This document shows positions 43,850-51,127 of a stretch of DNA of 64,000 nucleotides, one piece after another (position 1 is the first letter of the stretch; every line of letters starts with the position of its first letter). Made by a program: the position numbers and the translations under genes. This stretch comes from Acinetobacter variabilis (lineage in GTDB: Bacteria; Pseudomonadota; Gammaproteobacteria; Pseudomonadales; Moraxellaceae), in the NCBI RefSeq assembly GCF_000369625.1, contig NZ_KB850113.1, forward strand, positions 814,641-878,640, in the 5' to 3' direction. The notes beneath the pieces are model-generated. The model did not search any database, was not told the DNA's origin, and saw nothing but the letters and a program-made list of their open reading frames with translations.

Positions 43850-43874
43850 GAGGGGGTGCTTATCACACCCCCTC
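43850..43874. other. Strong hairpin downstream of the 36-residue frame
   Basis: A 9-bp perfect stem GAGGGGGTG/CACCCCCTC with loop CTTATCA. Neither side has a T-run, so it is not a classical terminator. It lies in the leader of the RexA-like gene and could act as an mRNA structure or attenuator. Confidence 0.5.
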
Positions 43875-43877
43875 GGT

Positions 43878-43988
43878 TTATGCAAAAAACGATCCGACCG
43901 CTATTAACGCTAAAGCCAGTTGGTGGAAATCCACTTTCAGACTTAACGTATAGCCATCTTTAGTCCTTTGCAACGTCAATGAAAACAT
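43878..43988 (-). CDS. Possible 36-residue membrane peptide
   Basis: MFSLTLQRTKDGYTLSLKVD followed by a hydrophobic end (FHQLALALIAVGSFFA). The ribosome site ACAAGGTAC lies close before ATG. It is the only credible frame between the repressor and the RexA-like gene. It could be a small membrane peptide or a leader peptide controlling the downstream pair. Confidence 0.4.
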   Translation of the reverse strand: MFSLTLQRTKDGYTLSLKVDFHQLALALIAVGSFFA

Positions 43989-44020
43989 GGCATGTACCTT
44001 GTAATTCACTGGCGGGCGCC

Positions 44021-44262
44021 CACCAATATTTATATTGGTGTGTGTATTTATATAGCGCCATGCCGGGCGCTTGCCCTGAAGGTGTGGCCACACCGGAGGG
44101 GCGTTCAGCTTAAATGATTTGCTAGTGCATCTCACACCTGCTTGGTCGCTAGGCCCTACCTATACGCCAAACATTCGCTACTCTCATCCTCACCTTTAGC
44201 GGATTACTAGCCCGCAATTCAGGATTAGTCGTCCTGAATACCTAAGCCGCATATAGCGGCTT
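44021..44262. ncRNA. Hairpin-dense segment between repressor and Rex-like pair
   Basis: About 240 bp, richer in GC than its surroundings, has at least four perfect inverted repeats: CACCAATAT/ATATTGGTG (44021-44040), GGTGTGG/CCACACC (44081-44094), TTCAGGA/TCCTGAA (44218-44238) and AAGCCGC/GCGGCTT (44244-44262, with T's following on the plus strand). No frame crosses it. A structured leader RNA or a separate small RNA is possible. Confidence 0.4.
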
Positions 44263-44269
44263 TTATTTC

Positions 44270-44950
44270 TTAAAACTTTCTATGTAGGCCAACAACCTTA
44301 CCAACCAAACGACAGTCTTCTGTTAGTTTTATAATCTGCTCAGGCCAATCTGGATTAAGAGGTTGTAAGTATTTATCACCACCTTCAATGATTAGCTTCT
44401 TAAAGGTTGCCTCCGTATCTCCGCTGCAAGCAATAATTACCAGATCATCGGTTTTTAAATCAAAAGTCTGTATATCAGGATTTACATAGATTCGGTCGCC
44501 CGGCTTAAACTCGGGTTTCATGGAATTCCCAACAACAATAAGACCATAACCATTCTTGCCGCACTCCTTGAGTGGAGGAAGATGCTCATCAATCTTTGTG
44601 TCTTTTAGGATGGTTTCAATTGGATCAAAAGATCCGGCAGCTACCCATGAAATAACAGGAACAGGACGGCCATCAAGAGAAATCTTTTGAGACAGATCAA
44701 CATTATTGTCTAGCTTTATTGGGGGTTCTTTCCCAGTGAGAAGCCACTCAACACCAACACCCAGCCATTTTGATAAATCAATAATTCTTTTTGTGTCAGG
44801 CAAAGCTTCGCCATTGATCCACTTTCCAGCAGCTTTAGGTGTGATTTTAAAAAAGTTAGCTAACTCAGTCGCTCTCCCGCGAACTGGCAAACCTTTCTTT
44901 TCGAGCGCTTCATTAAGTCGATCTGAGAATTCAGTCAAATGATCAGTCAT
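44270..44950 (-). CDS. CI-type phage repressor (XRE plus S24 peptidase)
   Basis: A 226-residue repressor. The N-terminal HTH spans about residues 22-66 (RATELANFFKITPKAAGKWINGEALPDTKRIIDLSKWLGV). The C-terminal S24 domain has a cleavage site AAGSF near residue 105, the catalytic Ser in VVGNSMKPEFKPGD and the catalytic Lys in EATFKKLI. It should be inactivated by RecA-stimulated self-cleavage on DNA damage, leading to induction. It is divergent from the cro-like gene with operators between them. Confidence 0.94.
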   Translation of the reverse strand: MTDHLTEFSDRLNEALEKKGLPVRGRATELANFFKITPKAAGKWINGEALPDTKRIIDLSKWLGVGVEWLLTGKEPPIKLDNNVDLSQKISLDGRPVPVISWVAAGSFDPIETILKDTKIDEHLPPLKECGKNGYGLIVVGNSMKPEFKPGDRIYVNPDIQTFDLKTDDLVIIACSGDTEATFKKLIIEGGDKYLQPLNPDWPEQIIKLTEDCRLVGKVVGLHRKF

Positions 44951-44964
44951 TTTTAATTACCTAA

Positions 44965-45033
44965 GAACCATAGGTTCATATTAATACTTCTTGAAAGAAG
45001 TATCAGTTCTTGTTAAAGTTGAACCATAAGTTC
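44965..45033. promoter_or_regulatory. Right operator region between cI and cro
   Basis: Two near-identical 13-bp palindromes, GAACC-ATA-GGTTC (44965-44977) and GAACCATAAGTTC (45021-45033), flank a hairpin-like ATACTTCT/AGAAGTAT (44984-45003). A rightward promoter can be read as TTGAAA (44991) - 17 bp - TAAAGT (45014). The first palindrome lies near the repressor promoter. The same motif appears at OL (42131). Confidence 0.65.
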
Positions 45034-45048
45034 ATATTGGAGGTTAAA

Positions 45049-45264
45049 ATGAACCTAAAGTCATGTATTGATGATGCTGGCGGTGTCTACACAGTAGCCG
45101 CTTGGATCGGAAAAACCCCAAGAGCTATGTACAAGTGGATTGAGAAAGGCTCACTACCACGTACCGAGTACACCGGGCAAACAAACTATTCAGAAATTAT
45201 TGAGAAGAAGACAAAAGGGAAGGTTTCCAAAGAAATACTTCTGAGAGTCGGACTTCCTAAGTAG
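45049..45264 (+). CDS. Cro-like regulator
   Basis: A 71-residue basic protein (MNLKSCIDDAGGVYTVAAWIGKTPRAMYKWIEKGSLPRTEYTGQTNYSEIIEK). The TVAAWIGKTPRAMYKWIEKGSLPR segment is the compact helix-turn-helix of YdaS/Cro-type phage regulators. The start at 45049 is set by TTGGAGGT; the frame continues upstream only through operator DNA. It is the first gene of the rightward operon and should compete with the repressor at the GAAC-N5-GTTC sites. Confidence 0.85.
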   Translation: MNLKSCIDDAGGVYTVAAWIGKTPRAMYKWIEKGSLPRTEYTGQTNYSEIIEKKTKGKVSKEILLRVGLPK

Positions 45265-45273
45265 GTAAAAATT

Positions 45274-45549
45274 ATGAGTCTTGAAAAGAAATCTACACAT
45301 GTTCGCTTGTCTCCCGAGAACCATGAACGGGCAAAGGTTCTCTCAAATATCAAAGGTAAAGACTTAGCCCAATATCTGGCTTATCTCCTAGAAAAGGAAA
45401 TCGCCGGTGAATGGCATGTTCTTAATTTACAAGCAAAATCTTTTGAGCGCTTGGGAGTCGCAGCTTTATTGCGGGATTTAAGTACAGAGGTTCAATTCCA
45501 TGAGGGATCGGAAGGGATTCACGGGGATTCAGGTAAAGAAAAAGCCTGA
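45274..45549 (+). CDS. Phage regulatory-type small protein (possible ribbon-helix-helix)
   Basis: A 91-residue protein. KSTHVRLSPENHERAKVLSNIKGKDLAQYLAYLLEKEI has a short strand and two helices as in ribbon-helix-helix DNA-binding proteins. The C-terminal part has no known motif. It follows cro by 9 bp, the position of CII in lambda, but the fold looks different. A hairpin overlaps its last codons. Confidence 0.65.
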   Translation: MSLEKKSTHVRLSPENHERAKVLSNIKGKDLAQYLAYLLEKEIAGEWHVLNLQAKSFERLGVAALLRDLSTEVQFHEGSEGIHGDSGKEKA

Positions 45550-45567
45550 TGGTTCAGATCAGGCTTT
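45541..45567 (+). terminator. Hairpin in the early right operon
   Basis: A 10-bp perfect stem AAAGCCTGAT/ATCAGGCTTT with a 7-nt loop overlaps the end of the preceding gene. Only TTTGTG follows, so it is at best a weak terminator, possibly a tR1-like site or processing signal. Confidence 0.45.
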
Positions 45568-45595
45568 GTGTTCAAACTCATCGGAGAGATTAATT

Positions 45596-45757
45596 ATGAA
45601 CAATCAAATTTTAACCGAAATCGAAGTAAACAGAAAGATTTATTTGTTTCAAAATCCAGTCGAGCGATATATGGCAGAAAAAACAATTGCCAATTCTCAG
45701 GCTGTAGCCAAAGCGAAAAATGAATTATGCAAATTCACAATGCAGGTGGTGTCATGA
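45596..45757 (+). CDS. Small phage protein (53 residues)
   Basis: MNNQILTEIEVNRKIYLFQN opens a helical protein (PVERYMAEKTIANSQAVAKAKNELCKF). The ribosome site CGGAGAGAT and the 4-bp overlap of its stop with the replication gene show that it belongs to the operon. It probably couples translation of the O-like gene. Function unknown. Confidence 0.65.
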   Translation: MNNQILTEIEVNRKIYLFQNPVERYMAEKTIANSQAVAKAKNELCKFTMQVVS

Positions 45758-46533
45758 ACATTGGACTGGATTTTGAAAAACTAACAGAAAAGGCAGTCAT
45801 TGTGACGGAACAGTACTCTAGAACGCCTAATTTCGTCATTGATGATATGTACATGGCGCAGCTTAGTGATAAGGCGTTCAAGTGCTACATGTTCATTCTG
45901 CGTCAAACTGTGGGCTTTAATCGCAGCAAGACATCGATTGCTACAGATACCTTTAAAAAGTATTGCGGCATCAAGAGAGATGAAACTGTTTACGCTCGTA
46001 TTCGTGAACTTGAACAGCTTAAATTAATCTCTGTTACCCGTACAACTGGCACAACAAATCAGATCACTATTCTCCCAAACCCATCCCAAACAACCGTAGT
46101 ACTAACAAACGATACTGGTACGGTTGAACCGCATGGGGGTAGTACGGTTGAACCGCATGGGGGTAGTACGGTTGAACCGTACCCTATAAAAGAAAATATT
46201 AAAGAAAATATTAAAGAGAGCGCAAACGCAAAAAATTCACCGGATGAGATTCTGAATCTCTGGACACCAGATTTACATTTTCTGAATTCTTGGTTACAGC
46301 GTTCTGGATTACCAAAAATCACTCAAGACCAAGCTGAAGAAATTTTGCTTGAAATTAATCCTCACTACAAAAACAAAATTATCACCGGTGGAGTGGATGA
46401 CACCCAGATGTATTCAAATTTTGTGAAGTGGATTAAGCGTGACAACAAGCTCGTTGAGAAACTTTTTGAACAGGCTGTGAAATCACAACCTATCGACACC
46501 CAAAACCTTCAAGCTGACATGGGGGACTGGTAA
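45754..46533 (+). CDS. Lambda-O-like phage replication initiation protein
   Basis: A 259-residue protein. The N-terminal domain is a winged helix like that of phage replication protein O (YSRTPNFVIDDMYMAQLSDKAFKCYMFILRQTVGFNRSKTSIATDTFKKYCGIKRDETVYARIRELEQL). A Gly/Pro linker holds the repeated peptide TVEPHGGS, encoded by iterons. The C-terminal part has a helical domain that probably contacts the DnaB helicase. The gene is followed directly by dnaB, as O is by P. The start ATG 45754 overlaps the previous stop. Confidence 0.85.
   Translation: MNIGLDFEKLTEKAVIVTEQYSRTPNFVIDDMYMAQLSDKAFKCYMFILRQTVGFNRSKTSIATDTFKKYCGIKRDETVYARIRELEQLKLISVTRTTGTTNQITILPNPSQTTVVLTNDTGTVEPHGGSTVEPHGGSTVEPYPIKENIKENIKESANAKNSPDEILNLWTPDLHFLNSWLQRSGLPKITQDQAEEILLEINPHYKNKIITGGVDDTQMYSNFVKWIKRDNKLVEKLFEQAVKSQPIDTQNLQADMGDW
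46121..46215 (+). repeat. Iterons and AT-rich segment inside the replication gene, probable phage origin
   Basis: The 11-bp palindrome CGGTTGAACCG occurs three times at an exact 24-bp period (46121, 46145, 46169), joined by CATGGGGGTAGTA. Directly downstream, AAAGAAAATATT is repeated twice, a candidate unwinding element. In lambda the origin iterons likewise lie in the middle of gene O. Confidence 0.75.
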
Positions 46534-47861
46534 TGATTGAACTTCACAGCAACTCAATCGAGCAATGTGTACTTGCTGCACTGATGACCGTTCAGAACTC
46601 ACTTGAAACCGTGATGAACGATCTGGATGAAAATTGCTTCTTCGCAACTCGTCACCAGGAAATCTACAAGGCCATTACCGATCTTGCCAGTGAGAACAAA
46701 CCGTACGATGTGGTTTTTGTTGAACAGAAACTGAATGAGAAAAATTCACTGGTTGGTGTAAGTCCGTCTGAATACCTGATGACACTGATGGCAGATGCAC
46801 CATCGAGTTTCTACAACCTGGAATCTTATGTTGCTGAACTCAACAAGCTGAAAGCGCATCGTGAAGTTGAAAAGATGGGCCGAAGCATTCAGGAAGTGGC
46901 AAGAGATTTAACCGTACCTGATGTGCATAACGCTGCTGAAAATATCCTGAACAAGGCAACCACGAATGAGAAATTGGAGAAGTCTAGTTTTACGTTTGCT
47001 GAAGCACTAAAGCGCTCTGGTGATCAGTTGATCCAGAAAGCAGAGGCCAAGGCCAATAAGCAGTACACAGGCGTTAAGTTTAATCTGCCTCATCTGGACA
47101 ACGTAGTGGGCACCATTCAGCGCGGCCATTTTTGTGTGATTGGTGGTAGACCTGGATCAGGAAAGTCCACTCTAGCGCAAATGGTGGCGATTCAAACCGC
47201 TATGCAGTTCAAGGAAGCGGTACTGGTCGTATCTGCCGAGATGGATGTAGAGACATTCACGAATCGTTGTATCTCAGCACTCACTCAGATCCCATACGAC
47301 AACATCCACAATGCCGATCTGTACGACGGGATGATTCAGGAATTTGCAGGCGCTCAGGATCGTTTTAGCAAACTACCGATCCATATCGAAGACAAGCAAA
47401 AGCCGACCATTGCAGAGATTCATTCGTATGCACGCAAGGCCAAGCGCAATTACAAGAAATTAGGCTGCATCATTATCGACTACCTGCAACTGGTACGTGA
47501 TCCAACGAAGAAAGACCGCTATCAGGAAGTGAGTTCAATCAGTCGTGATTTAAAGGCCATGGCAAAAGAGTTTGATTGTCCGGTTATCGCACTGGCACAG
47601 CTCAACCGTGAATCCGAAAAAGGTAAACGTCCAAAGGCATCTGATCTGAAAGAGTCTGGCCAGATTGAGCAGGACGCGGATCAGATTTTATTGGCCCATC
47701 CAATCGTAAACAGTGATGACGAAATGCCGAGTGGTATTACAGAAATCATTATCGCTAAAAACCGTCATGGCAAGAAAGGCGTAGTTCGGGTGATGGATCG
47801 TTTGGATATTTGTCGCTTTGCATCGGTACGAGCTGATGAAAGCGCAGGGGGTGGGGTGTGA
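46533..47861 (+). CDS. Phage-encoded DnaB-type replicative helicase
   Basis: A 442-residue helicase. It has an N-terminal DnaB domain (SIEQCVLAALM ... CFFATRHQEIYKAI), a linker helix, and a RecA-like ATPase domain with Walker A GGRPGSGKST near residue 203, H1a/Walker B IIIDYLQLV, and the SRDLKAMAKEFDCPVIALAQLNRESEKGKRPKASDLKESGQIEQDAD arginine-finger block. It replaces the lambda P helicase loader with a helicase of its own. The start overlaps the O-like stop by one base. Confidence 0.95.
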   Translation: MIELHSNSIEQCVLAALMTVQNSLETVMNDLDENCFFATRHQEIYKAITDLASENKPYDVVFVEQKLNEKNSLVGVSPSEYLMTLMADAPSSFYNLESYVAELNKLKAHREVEKMGRSIQEVARDLTVPDVHNAAENILNKATTNEKLEKSSFTFAEALKRSGDQLIQKAEAKANKQYTGVKFNLPHLDNVVGTIQRGHFCVIGGRPGSGKSTLAQMVAIQTAMQFKEAVLVVSAEMDVETFTNRCISALTQIPYDNIHNADLYDGMIQEFAGAQDRFSKLPIHIEDKQKPTIAEIHSYARKAKRNYKKLGCIIIDYLQLVRDPTKKDRYQEVSSISRDLKAMAKEFDCPVIALAQLNRESEKGKRPKASDLKESGQIEQDADQILLAHPIVNSDDEMPSGITEIIIAKNRHGKKGVVRVMDRLDICRFASVRADESAGGGV

Positions 47862-48364
47862 GTGTAATTTCTGAATACAAAGACTCAAGCGGTCTTACAA
47901 CTTATCCAGCGCCGCTTACTGATCATGCGTTTGCCGGATTGAATGAGCAGGAAAATATCGACTTCAAAATCTGGCTTGACTTGATTGGTGAAAATGAAAT
48001 TGAGGTCGCAGCTGATCAGAAGCTAGAAACCTATTTTGTTAAAGCTTTTAAAGAGCAAAAAGAAGATCGCTGTCAGTACATGAATCCAGCTCAAAAAACA
48101 TCTCTTATCAGCTTTTGGTTTCTTCATGCTGAGGCGGGTCGAGTATGTGCAGGCTTGAGACATGGATGTGAATTTTGGCAGCTGGTTGATTGGGCGCCAA
48201 CTCAAGAGGAATTCAATAAGGCATTTCCAGCACCTGAATCGCTAGAACTTGAGTATGCACCACCAATGGAACCGGTTAAGTCAGAGCCCGTAAAGCAACC
48301 GAAAGCAAAGGCTAAGCCAGCGCGTGATGAATGGACTTTGGATTTATTCGGAGGTGCAGCGTGA
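47858..48364 (+). CDS. Phage hypothetical protein
   Basis: A 168-residue acidic protein starting at GTG (overlap GTGA with the dnaB stop). It contains FKIWLDLIGENEIEVAADQKLETYFVKAFKEQKEDRCQYM and a Lys/Pro-rich linker before the final segment DEWTLDLFGGAA. This C-terminal hydrophobic-acidic tail resembles beta-clamp or SSB-binding tails, a loose comparison. Function unknown. Confidence 0.68.
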   Translation: MSVISEYKDSSGLTTYPAPLTDHAFAGLNEQENIDFKIWLDLIGENEIEVAADQKLETYFVKAFKEQKEDRCQYMNPAQKTSLISFWFLHAEAGRVCAGLRHGCEFWQLVDWAPTQEEFNKAFPAPESLELEYAPPMEPVKSEPVKQPKAKAKPARDEWTLDLFGGAA

Positions 48365-48804
48365 ACGAAATACTTCAACAAAGAATCGAGTCGGTACAAG
48401 CTGGCAAAAACATAACTCATGCTCAGATTGAGGCTAAGCGCAGTCTACGTGAGCAGCTTGATAGTGACCTTGAGGCTTTCTTAAAAAATGGTGGAAAGGT
48501 GGAAACTCTGCCACAAGGTTATTCAGGTGAGTTTTCGCAATTCAATGGTCGACCTGTAGGTGGTGCTCAAAAAAGTATGCGTAATGTGATGGCTGCATCT
48601 GTAGCAGCCGCACATGCAAGACGCAAGAACCCGAATGTGATTGCTCGCAACAAGGCCAGAGAGGAAGGCCAAAAGCATTTTCATGGGGCTACATGTGTGA
48701 GTTGTGGTGGAACGCTTCGCTATACCAGTACAAATAGCTGTTTTTCATGCAACAAGGCATCGGCAGTCAAAAACTATAAAAAACGGATGGAGAGAACAGC
48801 ATGA
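48361..48804 (+). CDS. Phage protein with C-terminal zinc ribbon
   Basis: A 147-residue protein starting at GTG 48361, which overlaps the previous stop (GTGA) and follows GGAGG. The N-terminal half is helical and the middle basic (VAAAHARRKNPNVIARNKARE). The C terminus has CVSCGGTLRYTSTNSCFSC, a complete four-Cys zinc ribbon. Nucleic-acid binding is likely. Family unknown. Confidence 0.7.
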   Translation: MNEILQQRIESVQAGKNITHAQIEAKRSLREQLDSDLEAFLKNGGKVETLPQGYSGEFSQFNGRPVGGAQKSMRNVMAASVAAAHARRKNPNVIARNKAREEGQKHFHGATCVSCGGTLRYTSTNSCFSCNKASAVKNYKKRMERTA

Positions 48805-48959
48805 CAGGATTCACAGAATTAAGAGACCAGATCAACCGGACGACTGATCTACAGGAAAAGGAATTGCTTCAGCAGCAGTTTGAAATGATGCACCAGTCGG
48901 CAGATGAAGAAAGTAAGGCGTATGAAGATTTGATTCGGGGTGAGTGGGATGAATTTTAA
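48801..48959 (+). CDS. Small acidic phage protein (52 residues)
   Basis: MTGFTELRDQINRTTDLQEK begins a helical, acidic protein ending LIRGEWDEF. It overlaps the upstream stop by ATGA and the downstream start. It has no motif that I recognise. The arrangement within the tight operon supports expression. Confidence 0.65.
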   Translation: MTGFTELRDQINRTTDLQEKELLQQQFEMMHQSADEESKAYEDLIRGEWDEF

Positions 48960-49251
48960 AGATGTAGCACATAAGACTGTAGCTGAGCTATTCGACATGT
49001 TGAAGGCTAAAGTAGCTGCCATCCAAGAAATGGATGAAGTAATCAAGCTGCAGGATGCTGACCTGCGGAAGTATGAGAAGCAGATTGAGGGGCTGAAAGA
49101 GCAGCTCAACAACATGGAGGCTTGTTATATCGAGAAGAAGAAGCAGGTTGAGGACCAGCAGAAACGGATTGATGAAGCTTTAACCTGGCTAACAAGAACC
49201 GACATTAGACCAATTAATTGTGCGAGAGAAATTCTGCGAGGTAGGTCATGA
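48949..49251 (+). CDS. Coiled-coil phage protein
   Basis: A 100-residue protein that is one long helix with heptads (about residues 12-75: VAELFDMLKAKVAAIQEMDEVIKLQDADLRKYEKQIEGLKEQLNNMEA). It ends TDIRPINCAREILRGRS. It resembles lambda-type Nin-region or Rz-like coiled coils in composition but has no membrane segment. ATG 48949 follows GGGGTGAGTGGG; GTG at 48940 is an alternative. Function unknown. Confidence 0.68.
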   Translation: MNFKDVAHKTVAELFDMLKAKVAAIQEMDEVIKLQDADLRKYEKQIEGLKEQLNNMEACYIEKKKQVEDQQKRIDEALTWLTRTDIRPINCAREILRGRS

Positions 49252-49622
49252 AAGCAATAAAAATACCGTGTGAACATGACTTGCTAAGCAAGAACCACAA
49301 TGTCTGGGCAGATGCTGTAATGAGATGCAAGCATGGCTCTGGTTATTGTGGCAGTGATGGTTATTGTCATGCTGATGGAAAGTGCTTTGCGGATCAGGAA
49401 CTCACAAGAGAGCAGGCTATTTTAGAAGTAGATCGTTTGGCTCAGGAACTTCACCAGGCTAAGCAGGAAAATGACAATTTAAGAACTTCTTCTGCGAGCT
49501 TAATCAAGCAGCTTGAATTTGCATTAGAGCAGAACAAGAAGTCTGGAAAATCCGAGCGAGTTTTTGCAATTCGATATTGCATTGGTGAGATCAAGAAAGC
49601 CCTGCGAGGTGCTAATGACTAA
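49248..49622 (+). CDS. Cys-rich and coiled-coil phage protein
   Basis: A 124-residue protein. Residues 8-45 have five Cys and several His residues (CEHDLLSKNHNVWADAVMRCKHGSGYCGSDGYCHADGKCF), likely a metal-binding module. Residues 55-100 are a coiled coil (QAILEVDRLAQELHQAKQENDNLRTSSASLIKQLEFALEQ). It overlaps its neighbours at both ends. No known family. Confidence 0.68.
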   Translation: MKAIKIPCEHDLLSKNHNVWADAVMRCKHGSGYCGSDGYCHADGKCFADQELTREQAILEVDRLAQELHQAKQENDNLRTSSASLIKQLEFALEQNKKSGKSERVFAIRYCIGEIKKALRGAND

Positions 49623-50127
49623 TCTCCGTATCACCGCAGCACAGGCACGAAAAGCCGGTATTGGTCCTCGATTTGGTGTAACAACCAAGTCGGGGAAAAA
49701 GAAATCCAATCCAGATCCAATGCCAAAGGTTCCGGCTCATCTGGTCGAAGGGAAAGGATTTGGTGTGATGAATGATGAATTGCTTTGGTGTGAAGTTTTA
49801 ATTACACCTCCTTCGGTGAATCACTATTGGATTCGTGGGGCAAACAAGACCAATCGATTAAGTAAGCGTGCAATCCACTTTATTGACGTTATGAAGCGTT
49901 TTATTGAGCCAGCAGGGTATCAGGGCAGAGTTCGCGTAAAGATCGAATACGCGCCACCTGATACGAAAATACGCGACATCGATAACATCGTGAAGCCCTG
50001 CTTTGATGCTTTATCGAAAGGTGGATTGATTCTGGATGATTCTCAGGTGGATGAATTGCTTGTGAAGCGGTTGCCATCAGAAAAAGGCGGGAAGCTGATT
50101 ATTCAAGTTGAAAAGTTAAGGGTTTGA
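49615..50127 (+). CDS. rusA: RusA-family crossover junction endodeoxyribonuclease
   Basis: A 170-residue Holliday junction resolvase. The RusA core is LITPPSVNHYWIRG ... RVRVKIEYAPPDTKIRDIDNIVKPCFDALSKGGLILDDSQVDEL, with the catalytic Asp residues in RDIDN and LDDSQV. The start at 49615 overlaps the preceding stop by 8 bp and has GAGGT upstream. About 45 extra basic residues precede the core. It lies in the Nin-like region, where many lambdoid phages carry rusA. Confidence 0.9.
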   Translation: MTNLRITAAQARKAGIGPRFGVTTKSGKKKSNPDPMPKVPAHLVEGKGFGVMNDELLWCEVLITPPSVNHYWIRGANKTNRLSKRAIHFIDVMKRFIEPAGYQGRVRVKIEYAPPDTKIRDIDNIVKPCFDALSKGGLILDDSQVDELLVKRLPSEKGGKLIIQVEKLRV

Positions 50128-50138
50128 GGGTGGATGGG

Positions 50139-50405
50139 ATGGAATTAGAGCAAATAGCATTATGGGTTTTGGTGTTGTCGATTGCATATCAATTTTTCTT
50201 GAACTGCATCGGTCTGGTTGACCCGCTGTATTACACGATATATCGGGGCAAGCAGGTTAAAAAGCGCATGGAGTACCACGAAAACCAATACAACCAACTT
50301 AATCGTGGTGAAAAAGTCTGGATACATAAGATTGCATCGGCATGTGCTTTAGGTCTTCAGGGTCTGCTGATTTTTGCATTATTGAAAGCATTGAATGTGA
50401 TTTAA
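50139..50405 (+). CDS. Small membrane phage protein
   Basis: An 88-residue protein with a helix near the N terminus (IALWVLVLSIAYQFFLNCIGLV) and a second near the C terminus (IASACALGLQGLLIFALLKALNVI), separated by a basic loop (YRGKQVKKRMEYHENQYNQLNRGEK). Two-TM topology is likely. GTG at 50130 and TTG at 50124 are alternative starts. A role in membrane or host takeover is possible; nothing specific is shown. Confidence 0.65.
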   Translation: MELEQIALWVLVLSIAYQFFLNCIGLVDPLYYTIYRGKQVKKRMEYHENQYNQLNRGEKVWIHKIASACALGLQGLLIFALLKALNVI

Positions 50406-50417
50406 GAGGGAATAGGG

Positions 50418-50969
50418 ATGAATGCGATGGTAGCTGAAAAGATGACAAACATTGAATGGTTGGGGCAGCAGTTAAGAGCAAAGACTGCGAATTATGAAGC
50501 AGATACACCACCAACAAATGAAATCCCTGTCAATTGGGAAGATCGCTGTGGTGCAATTGCTCTGATGCCAAATGACGAAACCAAGGCTTATGCGTCAATT
50601 TTGGTATGGGGTGATTACCGGGACAATACAGATAATTATTCCGTGGTCACAAAATACATTTCTGATTATTTGTGGCGCATGGTGCAGGAGGAAATGGATA
50701 AGCAGCGTGAAAGTTTTGATATGCAGCAATTCTGCAAACACATTGCACGTATGGAGCTGTTCTATTCATTGCGTCCAAAGCTGCGTGAATATCACACATT
50801 GAAAGGCCGCTTGGTATTTTCAGGAATTGATTATATTGAGCCAAATACTTACTCGAAGCGCTATGCATGGTTAGGCAATGCGGTTGAATTGCTACTCAAT
50901 GAATTGCGTGATGAGGTGGAACATTACGCAGGAGAATATCGGAAAAATTTAAGGAAAACGAATATTTGA
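50418..50969 (+). CDS. Phage protein in the Q antiterminator position
   Basis: A 183-residue protein (MNAMVAEKMTNIEWLGQQLRAKTANY ... YLWRMVQEEMDKQRESFDMQQFCKHIARMELFYSLRP). It is mostly helical, with no recognised domain. It is the last gene before a strong promoter, a short leader and a terminator at 50966-51068. This is where lambdoid Q antiterminators sit, directly before pR' and tR'. I therefore suggest an antitermination role from position alone. No zinc motif of lambda Q is visible. Confidence 0.65.
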   Translation: MNAMVAEKMTNIEWLGQQLRAKTANYEADTPPTNEIPVNWEDRCGAIALMPNDETKAYASILVWGDYRDNTDNYSVVTKYISDYLWRMVQEEMDKQRESFDMQQFCKHIARMELFYSLRPKLREYHTLKGRLVFSGIDYIEPNTYSKRYAWLGNAVELLLNELRDEVEHYAGEYRKNLRKTNI

Positions 50970-51068
50970 CATCCTATATGGACGCAAGGTATAGTTTATC
51001 TATACTGGTCGTATTACGGTTCAACCGAGACCAAGTCATTAAAGCTCATCGAAAGGTGGGCTTTTTTG
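50966..51068 (+). promoter_or_regulatory. Presumed late promoter pR' with leader terminator tR'
   Basis: TTGACA (50966) - 18 bp - TATAGT (50990) is the best promoter in the prophage, and its -35 overlaps the stop of the preceding gene. About 40 nt after the predicted start (near 51002) comes the terminator AGCTCATC-GAAA-GGTGGGCT with six T's (51043-51068). The layout equals lambda pR'-tR'. Confidence 0.6.
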
Positions 51069-51127
51069 ACATTATTTATTCATAAAATTAAGTGATAATG
51101 CCTTTTTGTTTTTGAGCTCTAATTGAA

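Noticed and set aside
43878..44135. 85-residue frame extending upstream of the 36-residue peptide
   Set aside because: Its first 49 codons run through strong hairpins and have Pro/Trp/Arg-rich composition unlike a protein; only the short form has a ribosome site.
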